Positions 12,887 through 19,612 of a DNA stretch of 19,612 nt are shown here, piece by piece. The stretch's first letter is position 1; each line of letters begins with the position of its first letter. This DNA is from RGIG1934 sp045122895. Lineage in GTDB: Bacteria > Bacillota > Clostridia > Lachnospirales > Lachnospiraceae. The notes under the pieces are model-generated. The model saw only the letters and a list, made by a program, of their open reading frames with translations. It had not been told where the DNA came from and made no database searches. The translations under genes were made by a program, and so were the position numbers. The stretch covers positions 1 through 19,612 of the forward strand of contig JBGVIE010000076.1 of NCBI GenBank assembly GCA_045122895.1. Reading direction: 5' to 3'.

Positions 12887-15226
12887 TTATGCATTTCTGA
12901 TATGTTCGAGAGAATTATAACCATAATAAAGAATGGTGTTAAACATTATATCTTTGGCAAGATTTCTTCCTTCTCTATACATATTTACGATGAATCTTCC
13001 ATACATCTCAATAGTTTCCTCCGAGTATGTTGAGATTTCGCCTCTCAAATAAGTCTCATACGATGTATCATAACTTTGATCATCAAAAGTGTGAATAATT
13101 CTTGCTTTACCTGCCAGTTTTTCATTGTCCTTAGCAAAATTTTCCATCCAGGATACCTGTATTGAAATAATTGTTTCCTGTATCTGTTTTCTCTCTTCTG
13201 ATATCTGCGGAAAATAATCCTTGATCTTTTCATATTCTTCCGGCGCAGTACTCTCCATCATTCTTCCATATTTTTCAGTAATCAGATTGCGCCCTTTTTT
13301 ATTTGCAGCTTCAAAATCTTTTTTGTAACTGTTAAGAAGTTCAACCGGCCATGTAAAATACTGACTTTTTCTCATAATACTAAAAGTAAACCAATCATTC
13401 TGGCAGCTTGCACGTCCCCCTTCATTCTTAACCTTATCGAAAGCCTCCCACTCAAGCTTTACGATTTCTTCAACCAGTTCTTCTTTTTCCAGCCATTCCT
13501 CAGAGCATGCACTCACCTCATCAACATATCTCTCCATAAACACATCCTTCGTAAATGAATATGATTTCACAAGACCAATGTCCTGAAGATATTCAAGAAT
13601 TCTGAGGGCAATAAAATCCATGATTTCGTTAATCTTAGGATTTCCTACTGTATATTCTGTTATTTTTTCTATTTCTTCCACAACATCTTTTAACACATAT
13701 ATTCTGTTAAGTCCTGTTTTTTTCCACTTATAATAAGGAGAATATATTCTGTTACAAAGATATACCAGATTCATTGCTTCCTCTGCCGCCTTTGAAAGTG
13801 CCACAAATGCTGTAACCTTGTCATTCCTTTTAAGCATACGATTATAATTGTACTGACCATACTGTGAAAAAGCCGCAAGTGAATACGCAATTTTTCTATA
13901 CCATACAGGTCTGCTATAATACTTTAACTCTCTTCTTATCTTAATAAAATCTGACACTCCGCCATCTAAGATTACTCCGTTAGTAACTGTTGCAAGCTGG
14001 TATTCTTCAATTGCAAGCATATCTTCCGGGCGTAGTTTTCCCGTTTTCCATTTATTATAAAAATCGTTTCCAAGATACATATTATAAAAATCAGAAGTTT
14101 TAAACACACCTGATCTCTTTACACCTCTGACCGGCCTTGTAAGTGCAAAAATGCCCTTGTAAAGCTCTGGCAGTTCACTGTATTTCTCTTCCAGCTCATC
14201 AGCTATCTCATCGTACACATCATCATCTACAACTACCATAAATCCCGCACCAAAATCGTGATCCGTTGAATACTCATCATCAAATCCAAACCTTTCTGAA
14301 CCTTCTCCCACAACAGCTATCGATATTTTATCTTCATATTTTTCAAGATATCCTTCAAATACTGTTTTACCATATTCAGAATAAAAATCACCTGATAATT
14401 TAAGCCCTTTAAAGTCCTCCAAAGGCTCTGACTCTCTGTAAATCTTCTCAAGATTTTCTCTGCATATATAGTATGACTGGTTCTTACCAATATTGCTCTC
14501 AATCTCTGCAAGTGCCTCTTCAATACATTCTATTGCGGCCTTAAAGTCACCTGTCTGATAATAGGCATCTGCATATGCGCTGAGACAGGCACCGTAATGG
14601 AAATTCTTCGGCTCATCCATACTGTACAATTCTTTGGCAGTTTTCAAATGCTCAAACGCTTCATTAAGAGCACCTGCTTTTTCACAGTGCAATAAAGATG
14701 CCGCAAGGTTGGTATGAGTAGTCGCCAGTTCTATTCTTGCATCCTCATAAGTCTCAACAATAGCCAGCGCCTTTCTAAGACAGTCGCAGGCACCTTCATA
14801 ATCCTTCACCTCCTGGTGCAAAAGGCTCAGATTATTGTAAAGACTTGCGAACCTAAAGTCATTCTTTTCAAGGCGGCTGTTATAGACTCCTTCTACCTGC
14901 CCATATATATCAAATGATTCCTTGTGCTTTCCTGCCGCCCTGTATGCATTTGCGATGTTAAGAAGAGTCGTTGCAAACTCTATGCTGTTATCCATATTTT
15001 TTTCCGTCATAAAATCATAAACTTCATGGCACGAGCTCACCGATTTATCATACATACTTGCGTCCCTGTAAAAGCCAATACGTTCATTAAGTAAAGTAAT
15101 ATAGCTGTTATCGTCCCTTTCTTCTTTTGCCTTTTCTATCATCCTGTTCAAAAAAGCCTCTACATCGTAATATCTTTTCTGTTCAAACAGACTGTCTAAT
15201 CTCTTCAATACGTCCTGAATATTCAT
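12887..15226 (-). CDS. TPR protein with nucleotidyltransferase-like (DUF4037-type) and DUF4125-like regions
   Basis: The function of this 779-residue protein is unknown. Residues 1-265 are helical repeats of TPR type (for example ATTLLNIANAYRAAGKHKES at 85-104 and GACLSAYADAYYQTGDFKAA at 212-231). Around 300-335, VVGEGSERFGFDDEYSTDHD has the GS...DxD pattern of nucleotidyltransferase folds (G309, S310, D322, D324), as in DUF4037 proteins. A helical region (470-560) follows, and the C-terminal part (580-779) contains KVKNEGGRASCQNDWFTFSI at 598-617, typical of DUF4125. It is cytosolic, with no signal or membrane segment. The ATG at 15226 has GGAGAG upstream; a longer frame to 15289 lacks a ribosome site. 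Family names are from memory. Confidence 0.8.
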   Translation of the reverse strand: MNIQDVLKRLDSLFEQKRYYDVEAFLNRMIEKAKEERDDNSYITLLNERIGFYRDASMYDKSVSSCHEVYDFMTEKNMDNSIEFATTLLNIANAYRAAGKHKESFDIYGQVEGVYNSRLEKNDFRFASLYNNLSLLHQEVKDYEGACDCLRKALAIVETYEDARIELATTHTNLAASLLHCEKAGALNEAFEHLKTAKELYSMDEPKNFHYGACLSAYADAYYQTGDFKAAIECIEEALAEIESNIGKNQSYYICRENLEKIYRESEPLEDFKGLKLSGDFYSEYGKTVFEGYLEKYEDKISIAVVGEGSERFGFDDEYSTDHDFGAGFMVVVDDDVYDEIADELEEKYSELPELYKGIFALTRPVRGVKRSGVFKTSDFYNMYLGNDFYNKWKTGKLRPEDMLAIEEYQLATVTNGVILDGGVSDFIKIRRELKYYSRPVWYRKIAYSLAAFSQYGQYNYNRMLKRNDKVTAFVALSKAAEEAMNLVYLCNRIYSPYYKWKKTGLNRIYVLKDVVEEIEKITEYTVGNPKINEIMDFIALRILEYLQDIGLVKSYSFTKDVFMERYVDEVSACSEEWLEKEELVEEIVKLEWEAFDKVKNEGGRASCQNDWFTFSIMRKSQYFTWPVELLNSYKKDFEAANKKGRNLITEKYGRMMESTAPEEYEKIKDYFPQISEERKQIQETIISIQVSWMENFAKDNEKLAGKARIIHTFDDQSYDTSYETYLRGEISTYSEETIEMYGRFIVNMYREGRNLAKDIMFNTILYYGYNSLEHIRNA

Positions 15227-15248
15227 GTTCTCTCCATTTCTCTTATAC

Positions 15249-15278
15249 AAAAATTCCCTGCAGCTTACACCGCAGGGA
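15249..15278 (-). terminator. Terminator-like hairpin between the Nudix and TPR genes
   Basis: On the minus strand TCCCTGC (15272-15278) pairs with GCAGGGA (15255-15261) around a 10-base loop, followed by A and then five T (15249-15253). It lies 7 nt beyond the Nudix stop. The short U-run suggests partial termination, so the TPR gene could be transcribed at a reduced level by readthrough. I saw no good promoter between the hairpin and the TPR start. Confidence 0.6.
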
Positions 15279-15285
15279 TATGTTT

Positions 15286-15789
15286 TCAAATATTAAATAC
15301 TTCTTTGATGCTGTCATAGTGAAGGAATATTCCCTGGTCAGCAAATTCTTTAATCTGTTCTACAGTTGCAAGCATAAAACCGTCTGTCTCAGCCTCCTGC
15401 GGATGAACATCAGCCTCATCAAATTCTCCGATAAATCTGTATATGTCTACAAAATAGTTATCTCCCTTTCCAGGATTCTCTCTCTTGTACGAGAACATAT
15501 ATCCTCCCTCGAAATCAGACACATCAAGTCCTGTCTCCTCAAGAACCTCTCTCTTTACTGCATCTTCTGACTCTTCACCTGCCATAGCAGCACCGCCGGA
15601 TACTTCCCACCATCCGGGAGCCCAGCTCTTAGTCATCACTCTCTTTGTGATAAGAAACTTGCCATCTTTTCTGGCAACTACACCGAGTACAGTAAGATGA
15701 TATTCATCATCCTTAAGACACCAGTTATTACGTTCCATAGTACGTCCTGTTTTTTTCTTGTTGATATCGTAGATATCCCATAATTCCAT
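15286..15789 (-). CDS. Nudix hydrolase, isopentenyl-isomerase-like subgroup (YfcD-type)
   Basis: Nudix enzymes cleave nucleoside-diphosphate-linked compounds with a divalent metal. The 167-residue product has a perfect Nudix box, residues 66-88: G66 and E72 followed by REVLEETGL at 80-88. The start MELWDIYDINKKKTGRTMER, followed by a histidine in EYHLTVLGVV, resembles the IPP-isomerase-like Nudix proteins such as YfcD, whose substrates are mostly unknown. A true isomerase is not implied. AGAGAGG lies about ten bases before the ATG. It begins 16 nt after thrH ends and is probably cotranscribed with it. Confidence 0.9.
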   Translation of the reverse strand: MELWDIYDINKKKTGRTMERNNWCLKDDEYHLTVLGVVARKDGKFLITKRVMTKSWAPGWWEVSGGAAMAGEESEDAVKREVLEETGLDVSDFEGGYMFSYKRENPGKGDNYFVDIYRFIGEFDEADVHPQEAETDGFMLATVEQIKEFADQGIFLHYDSIKEVFNI

Positions 15790-15805
15790 ATGTAGTAAAC
15801 CTCTC

Positions 15806-16408
15806 TTATACCATTGCTTTCTTAATAGCAGCTAACAGTTCGTCATATGTCTCAAAAGCTTCAAGCTGTGGATTGTCAGCCTTAATCTGTTCCGGACTCT
15901 TGAATAAGAAACCAGCCTTACTTGCATTAATCATACCAAGATCATTGTAGCTGTCTCCGCTGGCAATTGTATCATAACCGATTGACTGAAGAGCCTTAAC
16001 AGTTGTGTACTTAGACTTTTCACAACGCATCTTGTAACCTGTGATTTCTCCGTTTTCAGCTACTTCAAGTGAGTTACAGAAAATAGTAGGCCATCCAAGT
16101 TTCTCCATAAGCGGCGTTGCAAACTGTGAAAATGTATCACTGATAATGATTACCTGTCCGATTTTGCGAAGCTCATCTAAGAACTCCTTTGCACCCGGCA
16201 TTGGATCAATCTTAGCTATTGTCTCTTGTATTTCTTTAAGTCCAAGACCATGCTCTTTAAGAATTCCAAGACGATAGTTCATAAGCTTGTCATAATCAGG
16301 CTCGTCTCTCGTAGTCTTCTCAAGTTCTGGAATTCCACTTGCCTTTGCAAATGCAATCCAGATTTCCGGTACTAATACACCTTCAAGGTCTAAACATGTA
16401 ATATACAT
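15806..16408 (-). CDS. thrH: ThrH-like HAD phosphatase (phosphoserine phosphatase / homoserine phosphotransferase type)
   Basis: The 200-residue product aligns over its length with my recollection of Pseudomonas ThrH, a HAD enzyme with phosphoserine phosphatase and phosphoserine:homoserine phosphotransferase activity. HAD motif I is CLDLEGVLVPE (D7, E9), with glutamate in place of the second aspartate as in ThrH. Motif II is SDTF at 90-93, the motif III lysine is K133, and motif IV is GDSYND at 151-156. TTRDEPDYDKLM near 32-43 is also ThrH-like. TGGAGG is seven bases before the ATG at 16408. The frame is open 22 codons further to a GTG, but that stretch forms RNA structure and has no ribosome site. 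It probably acts in serine/threonine metabolism. Confidence 0.9.
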   Translation of the reverse strand: MYITCLDLEGVLVPEIWIAFAKASGIPELEKTTRDEPDYDKLMNYRLGILKEHGLGLKEIQETIAKIDPMPGAKEFLDELRKIGQVIIISDTFSQFATPLMEKLGWPTIFCNSLEVAENGEITGYKMRCEKSKYTTVKALQSIGYDTIASGDSYNDLGMINASKAGFLFKSPEQIKADNPQLEAFETYDELLAAIKKAMV

Positions 16409-16426
16409 AATAATCCTCCATTCCAG

Positions 16427-16470
16427 AGCGTCCCCGCAACGGTCAGCGAAGAGATATTCGCGCAGACGCT
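16427..16470 (-). promoter_or_regulatory. GC-rich folded leader upstream of thrH
   Basis: In an AT-rich region, this 44-nt part of the thrH 5' UTR can fold as a small three-way element. AGCGTC (16465-16470) pairs with GACGCT (16427-16432) and closes a hairpin at 16446-16461 (5 bp, six-base loop) and a small 3-bp hairpin at 16434-16442. The ribosome site follows the closing stem by about 8 nt. No known riboswitch class was recognised. Confidence 0.45.
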
Positions 16471-16493
16471 TCACGTTTCTTTTATTCTCTGCG

Positions 16494-16522
16494 ATTATAT
16501 CATTATTTAAAAAATATCACAA
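16494..16522 (-). promoter_or_regulatory. Promoter of the thrH-Nudix unit
   Basis: On the minus strand TTGTGA (16517-16522) and a perfect TATAAT (16494-16499) are 17 bases apart, with TG one base before the -10 (extended -10). The -35 starts 6 nt beyond the SulP stop. There is no visible terminator after the transporter gene, so some readthrough into thrH is possible. Confidence 0.8.
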
Positions 16523-16527
16523 GGAAT

Positions 16528-18663
16528 TTAATCACCGTTTGTAATTTCCTTACGCAATTTCATAATTCTGTTATACACTTCCGGATGATGATTCTTTAAA
16601 TGCTCATCGAGTATGTGTCGTCTCTCCTCAAACCTCTTTGCAAGCTCCGGATGTTCTTTTTTGATTTTTTCTGCAAGCACATATCTTCGCTCTTCGAATT
16701 CCTTTGCAATAGTTTTTTCATCCTTTCCTGACACTCTTGCAATCTCTGCCATATGTGATTCAAGATGTTCAATCCATTCATCCTCATCCATACTCCCCAT
16801 CTGATTCCAGCTGCCATGAATAATACTATCAAAATCACCTGTTTTCTTAAGCTCCTCTATCTGCTTTATAATCTGCTTCTCAATCTCAACCTCTGCCTGT
16901 TCACCAAACGCCCACACAAATTCCTGTGCGACACTTTCAGCACGTTTTCTGGCTACAGAATGGTAACTGTTGTGAGTTCCAACAAGTGGATAAGGCGGCA
17001 TAATTCCCAGTTCTTTAAGAGCAAGGGAAATCGTTCTTCTGGTAACTCCATCTGTCACCAGATGCCCTATTCCAAGTCGTCTCATCTGTTCATTAACTGC
17101 CGCAATATGTTCTGTTATATATAGCTTAATTCCCCGCTCTTTTAGCGATTTGTACAAGATATCAAGACGTTCTGCACTAGTTACATCAATACTTCCAATA
17201 CCACCTGCATCAATAATAACCGCCTTTGTATCCTCTTGAAGCGCATTTTCTATATCCTCCATAAAAATTGATACATTTGCAAAAAAAAGATTACTACTAA
17301 ATCTGTAAATTACAATTCCAGGAATCGGATAAGTATGCTTAAACTGCGACATATTAAAGAATTCATTATGTCCCGGCATAATTCCAAGAAAACATCTGGG
17401 CGGGTCTGCCGCGCGAATAATTACATTGGTAAAGGAAAGTACCACTCCGATCATAACACCATATATAGTTCCAAGGAAAAGTACTCCAAAAAATGCACCG
17501 AAGAAAATATAAAATTCTGTTTTGCTGACCCTCCATAATTTTGCCGCAAGATGAAATTCCATCGCACCCATTAGTGCACTAATGACTATAGCCGTGAGTA
17601 CCGGCACCGGAAGATATCCGATAAAACCTGTACCAAAAAGCAAAACAAGAATCATGGATACCCCTGCCACTATCCCTGTAGCCTGTGTTTTACCACCATA
17701 CTGCTCACTCATGGATGTCCTTGAAACCGAACCGTTCATCGGACAACAACCGGTAAGTGCTGCTGCCAGATTCGCCATAGAAAATGCCAATAACTCCTGA
17801 TTATCATTGACAGCATATCCATTTTTTAATGCAAAATTATTCTCAGACAAGAGAGTCTCCGCCATTATTACAATTGCAACTGACAAACTCATACCCATTG
17901 CTTTTGCAAAATCAACGGAAGCTAAATCCGGAAAAACAAACTTTGGAATTCCCGCCTCCACCGTGGATAAAAGATTAATCCCCTTTGCTTCTAAATCAAC
18001 ATTTGCAGATAAAACTGCTCCACCAATCATAACAACAACCGCCATCGGAAACTTTGGCATTATTTTTTTTGATATCAGTAATACCGCCAGTGTGGAGAAT
18101 CCCAAAATCAACGACCATTTATTTATGTGTTCTAAGGATTCATACAAATGCTCAGATAATTCTATAAGTTCACCGGTTCCAGCCGTACCACCCATAAGCT
18201 TAGGAAGCTGCATAAGAATAATTGTAGTACATATTCCGGAAATAAATCCACCCATAACAGGAGAAGATATATAGTTCACCAGTTTGCCCGCTCCGCATAA
18301 GAAAAAAATCATAAGCCATATGGCCACGCACAGCGTAAGCACCGGAACAATATTTTGTGCCTCCTTAGAACCACCCTCCACGCCAAGTGTCAAAAGTCCC
18401 GCTCCGATAAGTGCTGCGGGAGCTGCATCAACACCAAATATAAACTGTGACGACGTAGAAAAAATGGCAAACACAAGAATCGGAAATACCGAGCCATACA
18501 AACCATACACCGCCGGTAAGCCTGCAATCTGGGCATACCCCATTGAAATCGGTATGCTCACCGCAGCTATAATAATACCGGTCAATATATCCTTTGGTAT
18601 ATACTTAAGTCTATAATTTCGTAATGTATAAAATAAGCTAATTTGTTTTAATGCTTCAAACAT
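16528..18663 (-). CDS. SulP-family anion transporter with STAS domain and long charged tail
   Basis: SulP proteins carry sulfate, bicarbonate or other anions across the cytoplasmic membrane. The 711-residue product has the family start YRLKYIPKDILTGIIIAAVS (17-36), then SIPISMGYAQIAGLPAVYGL at 36-55, many membrane segments to about 415, and a STAS domain near 440-555 with VIIDAGGIGSIDVTSAERL at 482-500. Residues 560-711 form an extra hydrophilic region with two 22-residue repeats (654-675 and 676-697), each starting K-x-FEERR. The usual family length is about 550-600 residues, so the tail is unusual. GGAGG lies six bases before the ATG at 18663; the upstream in-frame TTG is part of no ribosome site. 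The substrate cannot be told from sequence. Confidence 0.92.
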   Translation of the reverse strand: MFEALKQISLFYTLRNYRLKYIPKDILTGIIIAAVSIPISMGYAQIAGLPAVYGLYGSVFPILVFAIFSTSSQFIFGVDAAPAALIGAGLLTLGVEGGSKEAQNIVPVLTLCVAIWLMIFFLCGAGKLVNYISSPVMGGFISGICTTIILMQLPKLMGGTAGTGELIELSEHLYESLEHINKWSLILGFSTLAVLLISKKIMPKFPMAVVVMIGGAVLSANVDLEAKGINLLSTVEAGIPKFVFPDLASVDFAKAMGMSLSVAIVIMAETLLSENNFALKNGYAVNDNQELLAFSMANLAAALTGCCPMNGSVSRTSMSEQYGGKTQATGIVAGVSMILVLLFGTGFIGYLPVPVLTAIVISALMGAMEFHLAAKLWRVSKTEFYIFFGAFFGVLFLGTIYGVMIGVVLSFTNVIIRAADPPRCFLGIMPGHNEFFNMSQFKHTYPIPGIVIYRFSSNLFFANVSIFMEDIENALQEDTKAVIIDAGGIGSIDVTSAERLDILYKSLKERGIKLYITEHIAAVNEQMRRLGIGHLVTDGVTRRTISLALKELGIMPPYPLVGTHNSYHSVARKRAESVAQEFVWAFGEQAEVEIEKQIIKQIEELKKTGDFDSIIHGSWNQMGSMDEDEWIEHLESHMAEIARVSGKDEKTIAKEFEERRYVLAEKIKKEHPELAKRFEERRHILDEHLKNHHPEVYNRIMKLRKEITNGD

Positions 18664-18691
18664 ATTCTGCCTCCAATTCAAACCTGTCTAT

Positions 18692-18721
18692 ATTGTAATA
18701 CATTTTATATCTTTTTGACAC
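18692..18721 (-). promoter_or_regulatory. Probable promoter of the SulP transporter
   Basis: On the minus strand GTGTCA (18716-18721) and TACAAT (18692-18697) are 18 bases apart. The -35 is four of six to consensus. It overlaps, on the opposite strand, the TTGACA of the divergent HAD gene. Confidence 0.5.
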
Positions 18722-18743
18722 TTTTTTTTATCTGTGTTAACAT
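18715..18743 (+). promoter_or_regulatory. Promoter of the HAD phosphatase gene
   Basis: A perfect TTGACA (18715-18720) is followed after 17 bases by TAACAT (18738-18743), with TG one base before it (extended -10). Expected start is near 18750, giving a short leader containing GGAGG ten bases before the ATG. Confidence 0.75.
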
Positions 18744-18773
18744 AGCAGTAGAAAAAATGGAGGAACAGCCTAT

Positions 18774-19445
18774 ATGAAATACAATACAATTTTGTTTGAT
18801 TTAGACGGTACACTTACCGACCCGGGACTTGGCATAACTAATTCTGTAATGCATGCACTAAAAAAACGAGGTATAGATATTCCCGACAGAAGTGAACTTT
18901 ACAAATTCATAGGTCCGCCGCTTATTGACTCTTTTATGAATTTTTATGGAATGGACAGAGAAGAAGCTGTCGAGGCAGTAAAGGATTACCGCGAATACTA
19001 CAGCGTTACAGGAATATTTGAAAATCTTGTCTATGATGGTATTGAAGAACTTCTCCACGAATTAAAGGAAGCCGGCTACAAAATCGCTCTTGCAACCTCA
19101 AAACCTGAACACTTTGCAAAGCAAATATTAGACCATTATAACCTGTCTACCTACTTTGATTTCGTAGGCGGGGCACTTATGGATGAATCCCGCACAAAGA
19201 AGCACGAGGTTATAGAGTATGTTCTTGAGAATATGAAAATATCAGATACCGACAAAGTGCTTATGATAGGCGACAGAGAGCATGATGTGTTAGGCGCAAA
19301 AACAATGGGAATCGATTGTCTGGGTGTATTATTTGGGTATGGCGATTTAGAAGAACTTACTAACGCCGGTGCCAAGTATATTGCAAAGGATGTAACTGAT
19401 TTAAAATTACTGTTATTAAGTACTAATGCTTTTGACATTCAGTGA
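18774..19445 (+). CDS. HAD-family phosphatase, phosphoglycolate-phosphatase-like
   Basis: The 223-residue product has the complete set of HAD motifs. Motif I is FDLDGTLTD with D9 and D11, motif II is TSKP at 108-111, lysines at 142-143 stand for motif III, and motif IV is GDREHD at 166-171. The helical cap between motifs I and II (about residues 17-88) is of the Gph/PpaX type. Members hydrolyse small phosphates such as phosphoglycolate, pyrophosphate or nucleotides, and sequence alone does not decide which. GGAGG is ten bases before the ATG. The gene is divergent from the SulP gene and appears monocistronic; I saw no intrinsic terminator after it. Confidence 0.9.
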   Translation: MKYNTILFDLDGTLTDPGLGITNSVMHALKKRGIDIPDRSELYKFIGPPLIDSFMNFYGMDREEAVEAVKDYREYYSVTGIFENLVYDGIEELLHELKEAGYKIALATSKPEHFAKQILDHYNLSTYFDFVGGALMDESRTKKHEVIEYVLENMKISDTDKVLMIGDREHDVLGAKTMGIDCLGVLFGYGDLEELTNAGAKYIAKDVTDLKLLLLSTNAFDIQ

Positions 19446-19479
19446 ACATATTTAATGCATAGGAGAAGAACAGTTTGAG

Positions 19480-19612
19480 TTAAACGCTTACTCTTAATGT
19501 CTTCTCCGAGAATGCTGTCTTATCATTCCACTTTACTATATATAATCAATGGATCGTCTTCATTAAATCTAAATACAAATATCAATATCTCCCTTAAGTC
19601 TTTAGATATATC
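19480..19612 (-). pseudogene. Possible 3' end of a minus-strand gene, perhaps frameshifted
   Basis: From the right edge the minus strand is open for 29 codons to TGA at 19523-19525, giving a plausible C-terminus (DLREILIFVFRFNEDDPLII at residues 5-24 of the fragment). Directly beyond, the +1 frame stays open and reads WNDKTAFSEKTLRVSV before TAA at 19480-19482. A one-base shift would join the two into one protein end. It may instead be a normal stop with chance coding-like sequence after it. An imperfect inverted repeat (19462-19469 with 19500-19507) overlaps the end and has no U-run. The gene is not identified. Confidence 0.3.

Noticed and set aside
16409..16474. N-terminal extension of thrH from a GTG at 16474
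   Set aside because: There is no ribosome site before that GTG, ThrH proteins start at the downstream ATG, and a well-spaced TGGAGG precedes 16408.
17807..18274. A 155-codon plus-strand frame opposite the SulP gene
   Set aside because: It lies wholly within the transporter gene, and its threonine/serine-rich product looks like the antisense of membrane-coding DNA; there is no promoter or ribosome site.
1..19612. CRISPR array, transposon, prophage, tRNA or rRNA
   Set aside because: I saw no regularly spaced repeats, no transposase or integrase motifs, no terminal inverted repeats around genes, and no tRNA cloverleaf or rRNA sequence.

Overview
The window is about 19.6 kb of low-GC DNA from what is most likely a motile member of the Firmicutes/Clostridia, probably Lachnospiraceae. 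I infer this from the ribosomal-protein gene order and protein character (zinc-type S14, an L16 that begins MLMPKR, an N-terminally extended L22), from the strong AGGAGG ribosome sites before nearly every gene, and from sigma-A-type promoters. I have not confirmed the genus. Nothing in the window looks like a phage, insertion sequence, CRISPR array or defence island.

Region 1 (1-10393, minus strand) is an uninterrupted S10-spc ribosomal-protein operon. It reads from a strong promoter near 10248-10276 through a structured leader of about 245 nt and then rpsJ, rplC, rplD, rplW, rplB, rpsS, rplV, rpsC, rplP, rpmC, rpsQ, rplN, rplX, rplE, rpsZ, rpsH, rplF, rplR, rpsE, rpmD, rplO and secY, which is cut by the window edge. 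All 22 genes are in the canonical order. Most gaps are 12-44 nt. Three junctions are TAATG stop/start overlaps, and rplP overlaps rpmC by 11 nt. The exceptions are a 72-nt gap before rplB and a 157-nt gap between rpsJ and rplC that holds a perfect-length 11-bp hairpin. Four adjacent small genes (rplE, rplX, rpsQ, rpmC) appear to use GTG or TTG starts.

Region 2 (10328-12881): a plus-strand class I methyltransferase gene, divergent from the ribosomal operon, converges on a minus-strand chemoreceptor gene. The two share a strong bidirectional terminator. The chemoreceptor has six membrane segments and no large extracytoplasmic sensor, and has its own near-consensus promoter.

Region 3 (12887-16522, minus strand) is a small transcription unit: thrH (HAD-family phosphoserine phosphatase-like), then a Nudix hydrolase, an internal terminator-like hairpin, and a 779-residue three-part protein (TPR repeats, a nucleotidyltransferase-like DUF4037-type region, and a DUF4125-like C-terminal region). 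A near-perfect extended -10 promoter and a short GC-rich folded leader precede thrH.

Region 4 (16528-19612): a minus-strand SulP-family anion transporter with a STAS domain and an unusual 150-residue charged C-terminal tail diverges from a plus-strand HAD phosphatase. Their promoters overlap at the -35 boxes. The last 130 bases hold a possible 3' end of a minus-strand gene, perhaps frameshifted.

The most useful leads are the folded S10-operon leader, the hairpin-bearing rpsJ-rplC gap, the TPR-nucleotidyltransferase-like fusion, the SulP tail with a 22-residue repeat, and the thrH leader. All structures were folded by eye. No database search was possible.
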